From: Streptomyces sp. NBC_01294 | GTDB taxonomy: Bacteria > Actinomycetota > Actinomycetes > Streptomycetales > Streptomycetaceae | Direction of reading: 5' to 3' | Length of the DNA: 64,000 nt | NCBI RefSeq assembly: GCF_035917235.1 | Contig: NZ_CP108423.1 | Coordinates: 2,979,001 to 3,043,000 of the forward strand | In this document: positions 8,117-15,832 of the stretch, one piece after another | Position numbering within the stretch: the stretch's first letter is position 1 | Layout: every line of letters begins with the position of its first letter | Notes under the pieces: generated by a model | The model's database searches: none | Told to the model about the DNA's origin: nothing | The model's input: the letters and a program-made list of their open reading frames with translations, nothing else | Program-made: the position numbers and the translations under genes

Positions 8117-8293
8117 GGCTACCAGTCCCTGACCACCTACCTGCTGCAGGACCAGGCCACGCTGATCGTCCTGCTCAACACCAACATCACCGCCGAGAGC
8201 GAGGAACCGAGCACGCTGTTCGGCCAGGCGATCACCAATATCGTGACACCGGAGGACGTCTACACGCTGCCCGCTGAAGTCACCGCCCACTGA
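8117..8293 (+). pseudogene. C-terminal remnant of a serine hydrolase (beta-lactamase-like)
   Basis: A 58-codon plus-strand segment begins GYQSLTTYLLQDQATLIV and continues into LLNTNITAE, ending LPAEVTAH and TGA. The pattern GYxSxxxYLxxxxxTLIVLxNT is typical of the C-terminal part of class C beta-lactamase/D-Ala-D-Ala carboxypeptidase-like hydrolases. No SxxK or YxN region is present. It abuts the truncated WXG-like gene at about 8117, marking a recombination junction. The rest of 8294-8364 is non-coding. Confidence 0.6.
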
Positions 8294-8364
8294 CCGCTTG
8301 GCCGAGGCGGAGACAGTCGCCGCCCGCGCCGGGGCAGGCTCGCCCACGTGCGTTCGACCGCCCT

Positions 8365-8976
8365 CTAGCCGACCGCTCCCGCAACCATGACCGGGGACCC
8401 GGCGGGCAGGCGGGGGGCGACTTCGCAATTCAGCTGTTGAGCGGCGTAGCGCGCCGCGTCGGCGACGAGTTCGGCCATCAGGGCCGGGTCGCGCTGACGG
8501 TCGACTTCGCGCTCGGCCAAACGCGAAACGGAGACCTCGAGCCGGGGAAACTCCACGGCCGATGGGTCGCGGCAGGGCAGGTAGAGCATCGCCTCCCGGG
8601 CATTCATATAGCCGGGCGCCTCACCCAGCTGTATGGGGGTGCCCATTCCGTCCAGGAACTCGGCCGGGGCAGATGTCGAGGTGGTCCAGGAGTAGCTCGC
8701 CAAGATGGACTTGTTCGCGGCTTTCATTGAGCACCAACTCGTCAGCTTCTCCCTGGGGGGATCGAACAAGGGCTGGAACTCTTCGTCGTACTCTCCTCCC
8801 TTCTTCGGGAGGATCGCCGCGACCGACTTTCCGGACATCGCGCCACCACAGACCCGGTCCGGCACCTGGACGACCGGAACTCTGTTCGTCCACCACCAGA
8901 TCCCGCCTGCCAGCAGGACCGCGACCGCCCCGAGGGCCGTGATGAGGCGGCCTCGCCGCCTCAGTCCCTCGGTCAT
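8365..8976 (-). CDS. Membrane-anchored four-Cys protein, copy B (203 aa)
   Basis: Paralogue of 6967-7590. It has basic residues, a single membrane helix (about 11-27), then WWWTNRVPVVQVPDRVCGG and an extracytoplasmic domain with the same four cysteines (RVCGG, SWCSM, LPCRD, LNCEV). A conserved RDPALMAELVADA helix lies near the C-terminus. The ATG at 8976 overlaps the stop of the large gene (ATGA), so the two are translationally coupled. Function is unknown. Constant coupling to a WXG-like partner suggests they act together at the membrane. Confidence 0.7.
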   Translation of the reverse strand: MTEGLRRRGRLITALGAVAVLLAGGIWWWTNRVPVVQVPDRVCGGAMSGKSVAAILPKKGGEYDEEFQPLFDPPREKLTSWCSMKAANKSILASYSWTTSTSAPAEFLDGMGTPIQLGEAPGYMNAREAMLYLPCRDPSAVEFPRLEVSVSRLAEREVDRQRDPALMAELVADAARYAAQQLNCEVAPRLPAGSPVMVAGAVG

Positions 8977-11453
8977 GACTTTCCACCGTTCTTCTGCGGA
9001 GGGGGCTGGTACCCGCTCTGCGTGTCGCGACCGTCGCCGTATCCGAGCCTTACGCGGTCGGCGGCAGTGTCGCCGAACTTCTTCTGCTCATCCTCGGACA
9101 GTCCGGCCTCCTTGGCCCCGAGCACGGCGGCCTCCCGGGCAGCTTCAGCAGTGGCCTGCCGCTGGCGTTGAAGGACATCGTTCGCATCCGACGTGGCATC
9201 CGCCGCGCTGTCACGCTCGTAGTGCTTGGTGACGCTTTCCTTGACGTCCTCTATCACCCAGGCAACGGGAGCGCCCACGACCGACGCCTCGAGCGGCTTG
9301 ATCGCCAGGCCGAAGCCGCGTTCGATCCACTTGGTCCCGTCCTGAAGGCCCTGGTTGAACTCGCTGTCCCCGGCGGTCTCGTCCCGGTACACGGCGTCCA
9401 CACGGGCCTGCGAGGCGATGCCCGCGATCTCCCCTCCGGGGGCGGCATACGTGGTCACTTCATGGCGGGCGTCGCCCAGGTTGTGCTGTGGACCGCCCTC
9501 GCCGTACTTCTTCGCCACGTCGCCCAGGAGATCGGCCGTCGTGGCCTGCTGGGCGTTGATGATCGCACCGTAGGCATCCGGGTCCCTGGCAACACTGCCG
9601 AGGAACTTCGGGAGCTCTGAGCCGCCCAGGTCTCGCAGGCCGGCATCCGCCCCGAACGTCTCGATGCCGTCCGGCCCCATCGCCTTCTGGAAGTCCCGCA
9701 TGTACTCGGCCGTCATGTTGCCGAGGCTGTCCCGCATCGGCATGAAGACGCCGGACTTCTTCTTGTCGTCCTCGCCGGTGACCGAGATGAGGTCGTTGCC
9801 CTCGCCGCCGAACTTCTCCACCACCCGGTGCATGAGGTTCGCCTGCTCCTCCGAGTGCGGCAGCGGCTTCACGTCCGTACGGACGTCGTCGTACGCGCGG
9901 CCCGAGACCGCCGACTCCAGGGCGTGGCCGAGTGCGTCCGGGCCGGCCGCCGTCGCCTTCTCGGCGGCCTTCTTCCAGGCCTCCTGTGCGTCACCGTCGC
10001 CGATCTCCGGGTGCGTCGCCGAGCGGTCGTCGAACCACTGGTTCTTGTCGGTGAGCATCTCGAAGTAGTCCGGGTAGACGGTCTTCCCCTTCGGGCCTGT
10101 CAGCCCTTCGAGGACGATGCCGTCACCGGTCTCCCTGAGGTTGAACTCGACGAGCTGGCTGTAGCTGAAGCCACCCTTGTACTCGCGGTCGAAGTACGCC
10201 CGGTCCATCTTCTGGCCGTCCGACGAGTACGGGGTCATCTTCCCGTCGAAGAAATCCTTCGATGCCTCCGGGCTGTGCCCCAACGCCTCCAGGATGCCGG
10301 TCATCGCGTTGAAGCCGGAGCTGCCGTCCGTGCCGGCAGGGTTCAGGTTGATGCCGATGTACGGCTGGTTCTGGGGCATGTGCTTCCAGATGCCCGGGTT
10401 GCGGGCCTGCATCTGGGCCGCATGCTCGGCGACCGGGGTGAGGAAGCGATGGTCGTACGAGCCGTAGCGCAGGATGTTGCCGAGCACCTGGTAACCGTAC
10501 GGGTTGTAGCTGGCGTTACGGGACGGATAGACGTCGATCGTGCCGGCCCCGGCCTTGCGTAGATCGGTCTGCCACTTCTCCGACAGGTGCGTCGGATTGT
10601 CCGGGTCGGTGGCCGTGGCCAAGGAGAAACCGAGGTCCTGCTGGAGGGCCTTGAGGGAATCGGTGCGTACTTTACTGTCACCTTCGGTCTTCATCGTGAG
10701 GTCGGCGAAGAAGGCGAGGCTCGGCTTGGCGCCCAGTCCCTCGTAGAAGGCGGTCGTGAACTCCGGCGACGCGCGATGTTCGTGCAGGAGCTTCTGGAGG
10801 TCCTTCAGCTCCTGGTCGGTCATCTTGTCGCCCTTGCGGGCGAGAGTGACGGCACGGTCGGCGTTCATGGCATCCGTGCTGGCGTACTTGGGGGCGCTGA
10901 AGTTGTGCGGGTCGTCGCCCAGGTTCGCCCTCAGGGTCCGGGCGATGTCCTGGTCGGCCTCGTTGGCCTCCTCGAGGGCGATGCGGATCCGGTTGGCAAT
11001 GTAGGTGACGTTGGACTGCTCCTTGCGTAGCAGGTCCTTGTAGTCCGGATCGTTCCTACCGGCCCGTCCGACACTCTCCGAGAGGGGGCTGCTCGCGCGT
11101 ACGGAGCCGTCGGCGCCGACCGTCACCTGGCGGGACGGCGCCTCCTCGTCGACGACGCGCTTGAGGTTGGCCTTTGCCTTCTCGAACGTGGTGTGCGATT
11201 GCTCCAGAATTCGGTGGACGCCCTTGGCCGCCTGCACTGCGTCGTCGAACTCCTTGGCGGTCTTGCCGATGAACGGCTGGGTGACGGAGGCGTTCACACC
11301 AGCCCAGTCCGCCTTGTCCGCCTTGGCCTTCATCCCGTCGCGGGCGAGTTTGCCGAGTTCCTCCAGCTTGGTGGCCATCTGGGACCAGTCGGTCACCGCG
11401 TCCTTGAGCTTGCCGAGCGGTGCGTGCAGCACATCGTCGAATCCGAGCGTCAT
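8973..11453 (-). CDS. Large WXG/LXG-like protein, DUF6571-like (826 aa)
   Basis: The N-terminal 110 residues are helical with Trp-containing turns (AVTDWSQMATKLEEL, KADWAGVNASV, FIGKTAKEFDDA), as in LXG/WXG secreted proteins. The long middle contains LTPVAEHAAQM and YIGINLNPAGTDGSSGFNAM. The C-terminal part, after about residue 650, is the region duplicated at 7587-8116. From memory it resembles Streptomyces DUF6571. There is no signal peptide. The ATG at 11453 (MTLGFDDVL) is preferred to the GTG at 11462 for spacing to AGGGG. It lies downstream of a small helical protein gene and overlaps the four-Cys gene. A type VII substrate role is inferred. Confidence 0.7.
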   Translation of the reverse strand: MTLGFDDVLHAPLGKLKDAVTDWSQMATKLEELGKLARDGMKAKADKADWAGVNASVTQPFIGKTAKEFDDAVQAAKGVHRILEQSHTTFEKAKANLKRVVDEEAPSRQVTVGADGSVRASSPLSESVGRAGRNDPDYKDLLRKEQSNVTYIANRIRIALEEANEADQDIARTLRANLGDDPHNFSAPKYASTDAMNADRAVTLARKGDKMTDQELKDLQKLLHEHRASPEFTTAFYEGLGAKPSLAFFADLTMKTEGDSKVRTDSLKALQQDLGFSLATATDPDNPTHLSEKWQTDLRKAGAGTIDVYPSRNASYNPYGYQVLGNILRYGSYDHRFLTPVAEHAAQMQARNPGIWKHMPQNQPYIGINLNPAGTDGSSGFNAMTGILEALGHSPEASKDFFDGKMTPYSSDGQKMDRAYFDREYKGGFSYSQLVEFNLRETGDGIVLEGLTGPKGKTVYPDYFEMLTDKNQWFDDRSATHPEIGDGDAQEAWKKAAEKATAAGPDALGHALESAVSGRAYDDVRTDVKPLPHSEEQANLMHRVVEKFGGEGNDLISVTGEDDKKKSGVFMPMRDSLGNMTAEYMRDFQKAMGPDGIETFGADAGLRDLGGSELPKFLGSVARDPDAYGAIINAQQATTADLLGDVAKKYGEGGPQHNLGDARHEVTTYAAPGGEIAGIASQARVDAVYRDETAGDSEFNQGLQDGTKWIERGFGLAIKPLEASVVGAPVAWVIEDVKESVTKHYERDSAADATSDANDVLQRQRQATAEAAREAAVLGAKEAGLSEDEQKKFGDTAADRVRLGYGDGRDTQSGYQPPPQKNGGKS

Positions 11454-11464
11454 GATCCCCACCC

Positions 11465-11872
11465 CTACCGGAAGTGCTTGTCGAGGTCGGCGACACTCAT
11501 CAGCGCCCCGGCGATGTCGTCATCGTCCTTCTGGTGCGCCGCTGCCGAGTAGTCGAGGTGGTTGGAGATCTGCGCACAGGCGGCCAGCAACGCGGTGACC
11601 TGCTGCGACCAGGTGTCGCACACCTGCCGCAGAGCCGCTCCCGTCTCGAAGTGGGCGCCTACTAGGGCGGTGGCCGCGTCGGCCGTGGTCCGGTCGGCGT
11701 GGTGACCGTCCTTGGTCAGGCGGCTGTGCAGTTGGTAGGCCTCACCGCCGATGGCGCCCAGATCGTCACGGCTGACGCTGAGGTCGGCATTCCCGCCGCC
11801 TCCGCCGGGCGCGGGGGCCTGGTTCAGCCGCACACCCACCTTTGCGGCAGCCCATTCCTCGTCGAACGACAT
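11465..11872 (-). CDS. Small helical WXG-associated protein (135 aa)
   Basis: The protein begins MSFDEEWAAAKVGVRLNQ, has a Gly-rich stretch, then two predicted helices with the turn TWSQQVTALLAAC, and ends in an acidic tail. Its size and helical character match the small partner proteins encoded immediately before large WXG/LXG-like substrates. The ATG at 11872 follows a G-rich site, and the stop lies 11 bp before the large gene's start. It probably heterodimerises with the N-terminus of the large protein; this is inference. Confidence 0.65.
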   Translation of the reverse strand: MSFDEEWAAAKVGVRLNQAPAPGGGGGNADLSVSRDDLGAIGGEAYQLHSRLTKDGHHADRTTADAATALVGAHFETGAALRQVCDTWSQQVTALLAACAQISNHLDYSAAAHQKDDDDIAGALMSVADLDKHFR

Positions 11873-11990
11873 CCCCGTCCCCCATCCCGACCGACCCATA
11901 GCGCAACCATCAGATACTGGCCGAAGGCGCAGGTGGATGGGCGTCAAGGGCGATCTTTTTGACGGCTTGTTGATGTGCACCGCGTGCCGG

Positions 11991-12488
11991 TCAGGCGCGC
12001 AGGTAGTCGGCGGCGCCGTGCCGGGGCAGGCTCGCCCAGGTGCGCGTCCCACCCCCGGGCTCGCGGGACTCCCCGAAGCCTCAGGCCCCGCCGCACGAGC
12101 GCACCACCGCGGCCATGAGGCGCAGCGCCGCGCGCCGTCGGGCCTCGCAGTGGGCGGCGAGGCGGGGGTGCGCGTGGGGTGCGTGGCCGTCGTAGACGGT
12201 CAGCCGGAGCGAGTCGTCCCGGTAGCGGACTGACAGATAAAGACTCCGTCCGGGGTCCAAGTGCCATGCGGCGGCTACCAGTTCCCCGGTGACTTGCACG
12301 GCTGCGGGCGCGAGCGGGTCGAGCCGGTACGCGTGCAGGACGGACCGTACGGCGGCCCGCGCGATCTGGGCGCTGTACGCGGCCCCGGGCACGGTGAGGT
12401 TGCACGCGAGCGCGTCGAGCGCGGGCGGCTCGTCCCCGACGGGCTCGGGCGGGGACACGGGGCAGGCGGTGAAGGGGTGGCTGGACAT
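11991..12488 (-). pseudogene. ATP-binding regulatory protein, copy 2, interrupted by a nonsense codon
   Basis: Closely similar to the gene at 5029-5529, starting MSSHPFTACPVSPPE at 12488. At 12083-12081 the TGG of copy 1 (the Trp of SCGGAWGF) reads TGA, so translation stops after 135 residues at SCGGA. The frame then continues intact for another 30 codons (same GESREPGGGTRTW and DYLRA) to a normal TGA at 11991. The lost tail is the glycine-rich C-terminal segment. The short form may be inactive. The single-base difference suggests recent damage or a sequencing error. Confidence 0.8.
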
Positions 12489-12544
12489 CGCGGACTCCCT
12501 GAGGTCGGACGTGACTACGGCGAGTTCGACACGCACGGATGGCT

Positions 12545-12627
12545 GACGCGGACGGGGAGCGTGGCTCGTCGCCGAGGCCCGAGGCATGCTGCGGCGATGC
12601 ACTTCAACTCCCCTGCGTGAGCGGTGC
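12545..12627. repeat. 83-bp exact direct repeat, leader copy 2
   Basis: Exact copy of 5586-5668, again located between an ATPase gene and an XRE gene transcribed in opposite directions. It includes the MHFNSPA mini-frame. Confidence 0.85.
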
Positions 12628-12723
12628 ATTACCTGACGTAGGGTATGCGGGCGCAATTGTGCCCCTGATTGCAAAAATTGCTGCGCCTTCGTCCGCGGGC
12701 TCCTCAACCGGCAGACTGCAGGC

Positions 12724-13575
12724 ATGACAGCCAGGACTTCCCCGACCGCACGACAGCAGCGCGTGGGCGCGGAGTTGCGCCGGATGCGCGTCGCGGCGGA
12801 CGTCTCCGCCGAGTCGGCAGCCGGGGTGCTCAACGTCAGCCGCTCACAGCTGTCCGCGATCGAGCAGGGCCTGCGGGCCGTCAGTGCGGAGCGGCTGCGC
12901 ACCCTCGCGAGCCATTGCGGCGTGGTGGACGAGACGTACATCGCCGGCCTGACCGTGCTGGCGCAACCGCCGGAACGCGGCTGGTGGGAGGCGTACCGGG
13001 GAACGATCCCGGCCGGGCTGCTGGACGTCTCCGAGCTGGAATGGCACGCCACGCGCCTCCACACCGTACAGACGGTGCACCTGCCGGGGCTGCTGCACCA
13101 GGGCGCCTACGCCCGCGCCGTCTTCGGCTCCGTACTCCCGGCACTCCCGGCATCCGAGGTCGAACTGCGGGTCGCCCACCGCATGCGGCGCCAGCAGGTA
13201 CTCGAAGGCGACGGCGCCCGACCGTACACGGGGTACGTGCACGAGGCGGCCCTGCGCATGCAGTTCGGCGGCCGCCGGGCCACCCGGGAGCAGCTGGAGT
13301 ACCTGTGCGCGGTGTCGGAGCGGGACATCATCACGCTGCGCGTGCTATCCGTGGAGGCCGGGGCGTTCCCCGGCGCCGGACACGCGATGCTCTACGCCGA
13401 GGGCGCGGTACGCCTGCTCGACACGGTGCAGCTGGACTCGGCGCACGGCCCGGATTTCACCCACGACGAGCCGCAACTCACGAAGTACCGTTCCCATCTC
13501 CAGTGGATGGACCAGCACGCGCTGTCCGAGGACGCCTCCCGCGACTTCATCCACGCGATCGCCCGTGATCTTTGA
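12724..13575 (+). CDS. XRE-family regulator with DUF5753, copy 2 (283 aa)
   Basis: Same length and architecture as 5768-6619: XRE helix-turn-helix in residues 8-65 (SAESAAGVLNVSRSQLSAIE), then GWWEAYRG, LPGLLHQGAYA, LRMQFGG, VEAGAFPGAGH and SRDFIHAIA. The two proteins differ at many positions, unlike their nearly identical DUF397 partners. It overlaps or closely precedes the DUF397 gene at 13586 and probably autoregulates from the interval holding the 83-bp repeat. Confidence 0.9.
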   Translation: MTARTSPTARQQRVGAELRRMRVAADVSAESAAGVLNVSRSQLSAIEQGLRAVSAERLRTLASHCGVVDETYIAGLTVLAQPPERGWWEAYRGTIPAGLLDVSELEWHATRLHTVQTVHLPGLLHQGAYARAVFGSVLPALPASEVELRVAHRMRRQQVLEGDGARPYTGYVHEAALRMQFGGRRATREQLEYLCAVSERDIITLRVLSVEAGAFPGAGHAMLYAEGAVRLLDTVQLDSAHGPDFTHDEPQLTKYRSHLQWMDQHALSEDASRDFIHAIARDL

Positions 13576-13585
13576 GGAGTCACAG

Positions 13586-13783
13586 ATGGCCGACGTCACC
13601 TGGGAAGACCCGTACTGCGGCGAAGGGAACAACTGCTACCGAATAGGCGTGGACGGGGACGGCAACAGCTACATCGCCGTCGCGGGCGCGGAGGCCGCGT
13701 ACCTCACCGACACCGGCGACGCCCTGCGCCAGCTGATCCGGGACATCAAGGCGGGCAAGGCCGACCACCTGCTGGCCGACTGA
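13586..13783 (+). CDS. DUF397 small protein, copy 2 (65 aa)
   Basis: Begins MADVTWEDPYCGEGNNCYRI and is then identical in protein and DNA to the first DUF397 gene until the last few codons. The ATG at 13586 follows GAGGAG; a GTG at 13565 inside the XRE gene is a less likely start. It is the probable partner of the preceding regulator. A GC-rich inverted repeat (CCGGGGC at 13785-13791, GCCCCGG at 13804-13810) just after the stop may terminate the pair. Confidence 0.88.
   Translation: MADVTWEDPYCGEGNNCYRIGVDGDGNSYIAVAGAEAAYLTDTGDALRQLIRDIKAGKADHLLAD
13633..13774 (+). repeat. 142-bp exact repeat inside DUF397 copy 2
   Basis: Exact match of 6678-6819, in direct orientation about 6.95 kb away. 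Confidence 0.9.
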
Positions 13784-13983
13784 GCCGGGGCCCGGCCGGG
13801 CCCGCCCCGGTTCACCACGCCGCGGCCTCCAGTACCCGCTGCGCGGTCCACGGCACCGGCCGGCCGCACTACGAGCTGACGGCAAGCGGATCGGAAGTGC
13901 CCGGCCCCGGCGACCCCGGCCGGACAGGTGAGCGCAGCGATCCAGGTCGCCATGCGCGGGACGGGGAAGGAGAGCTCCGGACG

Positions 13984-14145
13984 ATGAACGATTCCCTTGC
14001 CCAGGTCGCTCCCCGGAAGCAGAAATGGTCCTGGCGGCGGCGTCTCGCCGTCGGTGCGGGTGTGTTCGCCGGCCTGTGCGGCCTCGGATACGCCGTCATG
14101 CTCATGCTGGGTGTGATTGCTGCCCGGGCCCAGGCGCCGTTGTGA
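13984..14145 (+). CDS. Small membrane protein (53 aa)
   Basis: MNDSLAQVAPRKQKWSWRRR is followed by one hydrophobic helix with Gly and Leu residues (about 22-45) and a short ARAQAPL tail. An AAGGAG site lies about 12 nt before the ATG. The basic segment before the helix predicts an N-in topology. The family is not recognised. A small real gene is likely, but the neighbourhood is decayed, so it may be a relic. Confidence 0.45.
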   Translation: MNDSLAQVAPRKQKWSWRRRLAVGAGVFAGLCGLGYAVMLMLGVIAARAQAPL

Positions 14146-14400
14146 TCAGGGGGTGAACTCCAGGCCGAACTTCTCGGTGTTCAGGACCCGGTTATTCTTC
14201 CAGAAGCTACCGAGCTTGCCACCTGCCGACCCGTTCGCCTCGGCGGACATGTTCGCTCGCACGCAAGGCTCGTGTGTCATCACCGGGGTCTGGCCGGCCG
14301 GCCCAGCACGATGAGTCGTCCCGAGGACAGGTTGAACTCTTTCCGGCGCTGCAGCGGATAGCCGAGTTCGGCTGGCTGGACGTGGTCGCCGACGGCGGGG
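14146..14400. other. Interval with unidentified coding remnants
   Basis: A minus-strand frame ending at 14146 contains GKLGSFWKNNRVLNTEKFG, which looks like a genuine protein C-terminus. A second minus-strand frame further right contains GYPLQRRKEFNLSSGRLIV. Neither has a credible start or an identifiable family. They look like gene ends left by deletions. Confidence 0.35.
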
Positions 14401-14990
14401 CTCGCCGGGTTCTTGCCGGCCGCCAGCACCGACCCCGTCCAGATCGGCACCGCGTACTACTGCCCTGGAGCGCTCCAGCCGGGTCGCGGTGGCCCGGTAT
14501 TCGATGCGCAATCGCAAGCGCCTGGGCCTCCTTCGGGCCGTCGGCGACGTCATCGCCCTGCATCAGATGCGGTGGCCTGACGAGATCCGCCCAGCCGATG
14601 CGGTCCCGGGTCCCGGCGGCGGTGGACGTCACGGACGAGGAGATCGACGCTGCCGTCGAGCTGGCCGCCGCACTGGCCTCGGGCGGATTCGAGCTCGCCG
14701 AACAGCGCGACGCCTACCGCGAGGCCGTCGAGACGGTCATCGCGGCGAAGGAGGCCGGCCACAGGATCGAGCCTGCCGCGGAGCCGGTCATCGCGGGCAA
14801 GATCGTCGACCTGATGGCCGCGCTCCAGCAGTCGGTCCAGGACGCCAAAGCCGCCCGCGGCGAGAACGCGGCGCCCGCTGAGGTCCACGACCTCCCCACG
14901 GCCAAGAAGGCCGCGAAGCGTACCCCGGCGAAGAGCGTGTAGGCCACCGCGAAGAAGGCGGCCAGCAAGCGGAAGCCGCTCAGCGCCTAG
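14401..14990 (+). pseudogene. ku: Ku (NHEJ protein) C-terminal pseudogene
   Basis: Three Ku segments appear in order but in three frames. GFLPAASTDPVQIGTAYY is in the frame of 14401. SSRVAVARYSMRNRKRLG, then MRWPDEIRPAD, is in the frame of 14465. VDVTDEEIDAAVELA through KIVDLMAALQQSVQDAK to the Lys/Ala-rich tail is in the frame of 14637. An in-frame TAG at 14940-14942 precedes a normal-looking end (KRKPLSA) at 14990. The N-terminal half is absent. With two frameshifts, one nonsense codon and a 5' truncation, this is a dead gene. Bacterial Ku normally bridges broken DNA ends with LigD. Confidence 0.82.
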
Positions 14991-15020
14991 AACTGGGCCC
15001 TGTCCCCGATGTCTGAGGCG

Positions 15021-15311
15021 CTACAGCCCGAGGAGCAGCCCCGCTGCAGCGACGCAGCCGAGGTGGGCGACGGTGAGCATGAGCCATTCGACGATCCCCA
15101 TACGCCAGTGATTGCGCGCCAGCACCCGCCACTGGTGGACCATGAATCCGACGGCGGTGGCGAGCAGCGGGGCCCAGAGCAGAATCCACCAGGACCAGAC
15201 GCCGCCGAAGCGGAGCACGGCGCACGCTGCGCCGGTGAGTACCACTGTCAGGGACCAGGCCGGCGTCTGCCGCGTGTCGTTGGAGTGCTCGGCGGCGAGG
15301 GAGTTGTTCAC
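15021..15311 (-). CDS. Small integral membrane protein (96 aa)
   Basis: A GTG start at 15311 (VNNSLAAEH) lies 9 nt after AAAGG. Three hydrophobic segments are visible: SLTVVLTGAACAVL, WWILLWAPLLATAVGF and WLMLTVAHLGCVAAAGLLL. A basic HQWRVLARNHWR loop separates the last two. It lies 95 bp downstream of the small secreted-protein gene on the same strand, so the two may be co-transcribed. The family is not recognised. A membrane partner or immunity protein for the secreted neighbour is possible but unproven. Confidence 0.6.
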   Translation of the reverse strand: MNNSLAAEHSNDTRQTPAWSLTVVLTGAACAVLRFGGVWSWWILLWAPLLATAVGFMVHQWRVLARNHWRMGIVEWLMLTVAHLGCVAAAGLLLGL

Positions 15312-15406
15312 GGCTGACGACCTTTCATGCCGGGGGACCGTCGGGGAATGCGGCGGGCGCGCCGCACCGGTGGGGTGCGGCGCGCCGTCAGTCACATCTC
15401 AGCGTG

Positions 15407-15832
15407 TCACTGGAACAGCTGCCAGAGGGTGTAGAGGTCGCTGCCGAGGCCCGCTGCCATCAGAGGGGCCTTCCACCTCCAGTCGAGGGCCTTGTACCAC
15501 TTCTGGAAGTCGCTGAACGTGCCGCCCGCGGCCTTGGCGAAGCCGGGGATCTTCTGGACGATCTTCTTGATCGCGTTCCACCGGTTCTCGGCGGCCGCCT
15601 CACCGTTCGCGACGGCCTGCAGCTCGGCGCGCTCGGCCGCGTTGAGCTCGATCGGCGTGTTCAGCAGTGCCCGCGCGATATCCCGGACCTGCTGCTCCTG
15701 CACCGCCGGAGCGATGGCCGTGACCGCCGGAGCGGGGGTGGTGGTGTGGGCGTTCGCGACGCCGCCGCCGAGGCCGAAGGCCAGGGCCGCAAGAACGGTG
15801 GCCCCACCGATGCGGATTGCTTTGCTATTCAC
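15407..15832 (-). CDS. Small secreted protein with Trp-rich C-terminus (141 aa)
   Basis: A clear signal peptide (VNSKAIRIGGATVLAALAFG, then LGGGVANA before HTTTP) gives a mature protein of about 113 residues. The mature part has an acidic helical half (IELNAAERAELQAVANGEAA) and a basic, aromatic C-terminal half (NAIKKIVQKIPGFAK, FQKWYKALDWRWKAP, YTLWQLFQ). The GTG at 15832 is 7 nt from GGGGAA. I do not know this family. The split between acidic pro-like and cationic aromatic halves resembles secreted antimicrobial precursors, which is speculative. Confidence 0.65.
   Translation of the reverse strand: MNSKAIRIGGATVLAALAFGLGGGVANAHTTTPAPAVTAIAPAVQEQQVRDIARALLNTPIELNAAERAELQAVANGEAAAENRWNAIKKIVQKIPGFAKAAGGTFSDFQKWYKALDWRWKAPLMAAGLGSDLYTLWQLFQ

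Noticed and set aside
13810..13900. Possible regulator fragment (GTGRPHYELTASG)
   Set aside because: It resembles the wing of winged-helix regulators but is too short and lacks any further support.
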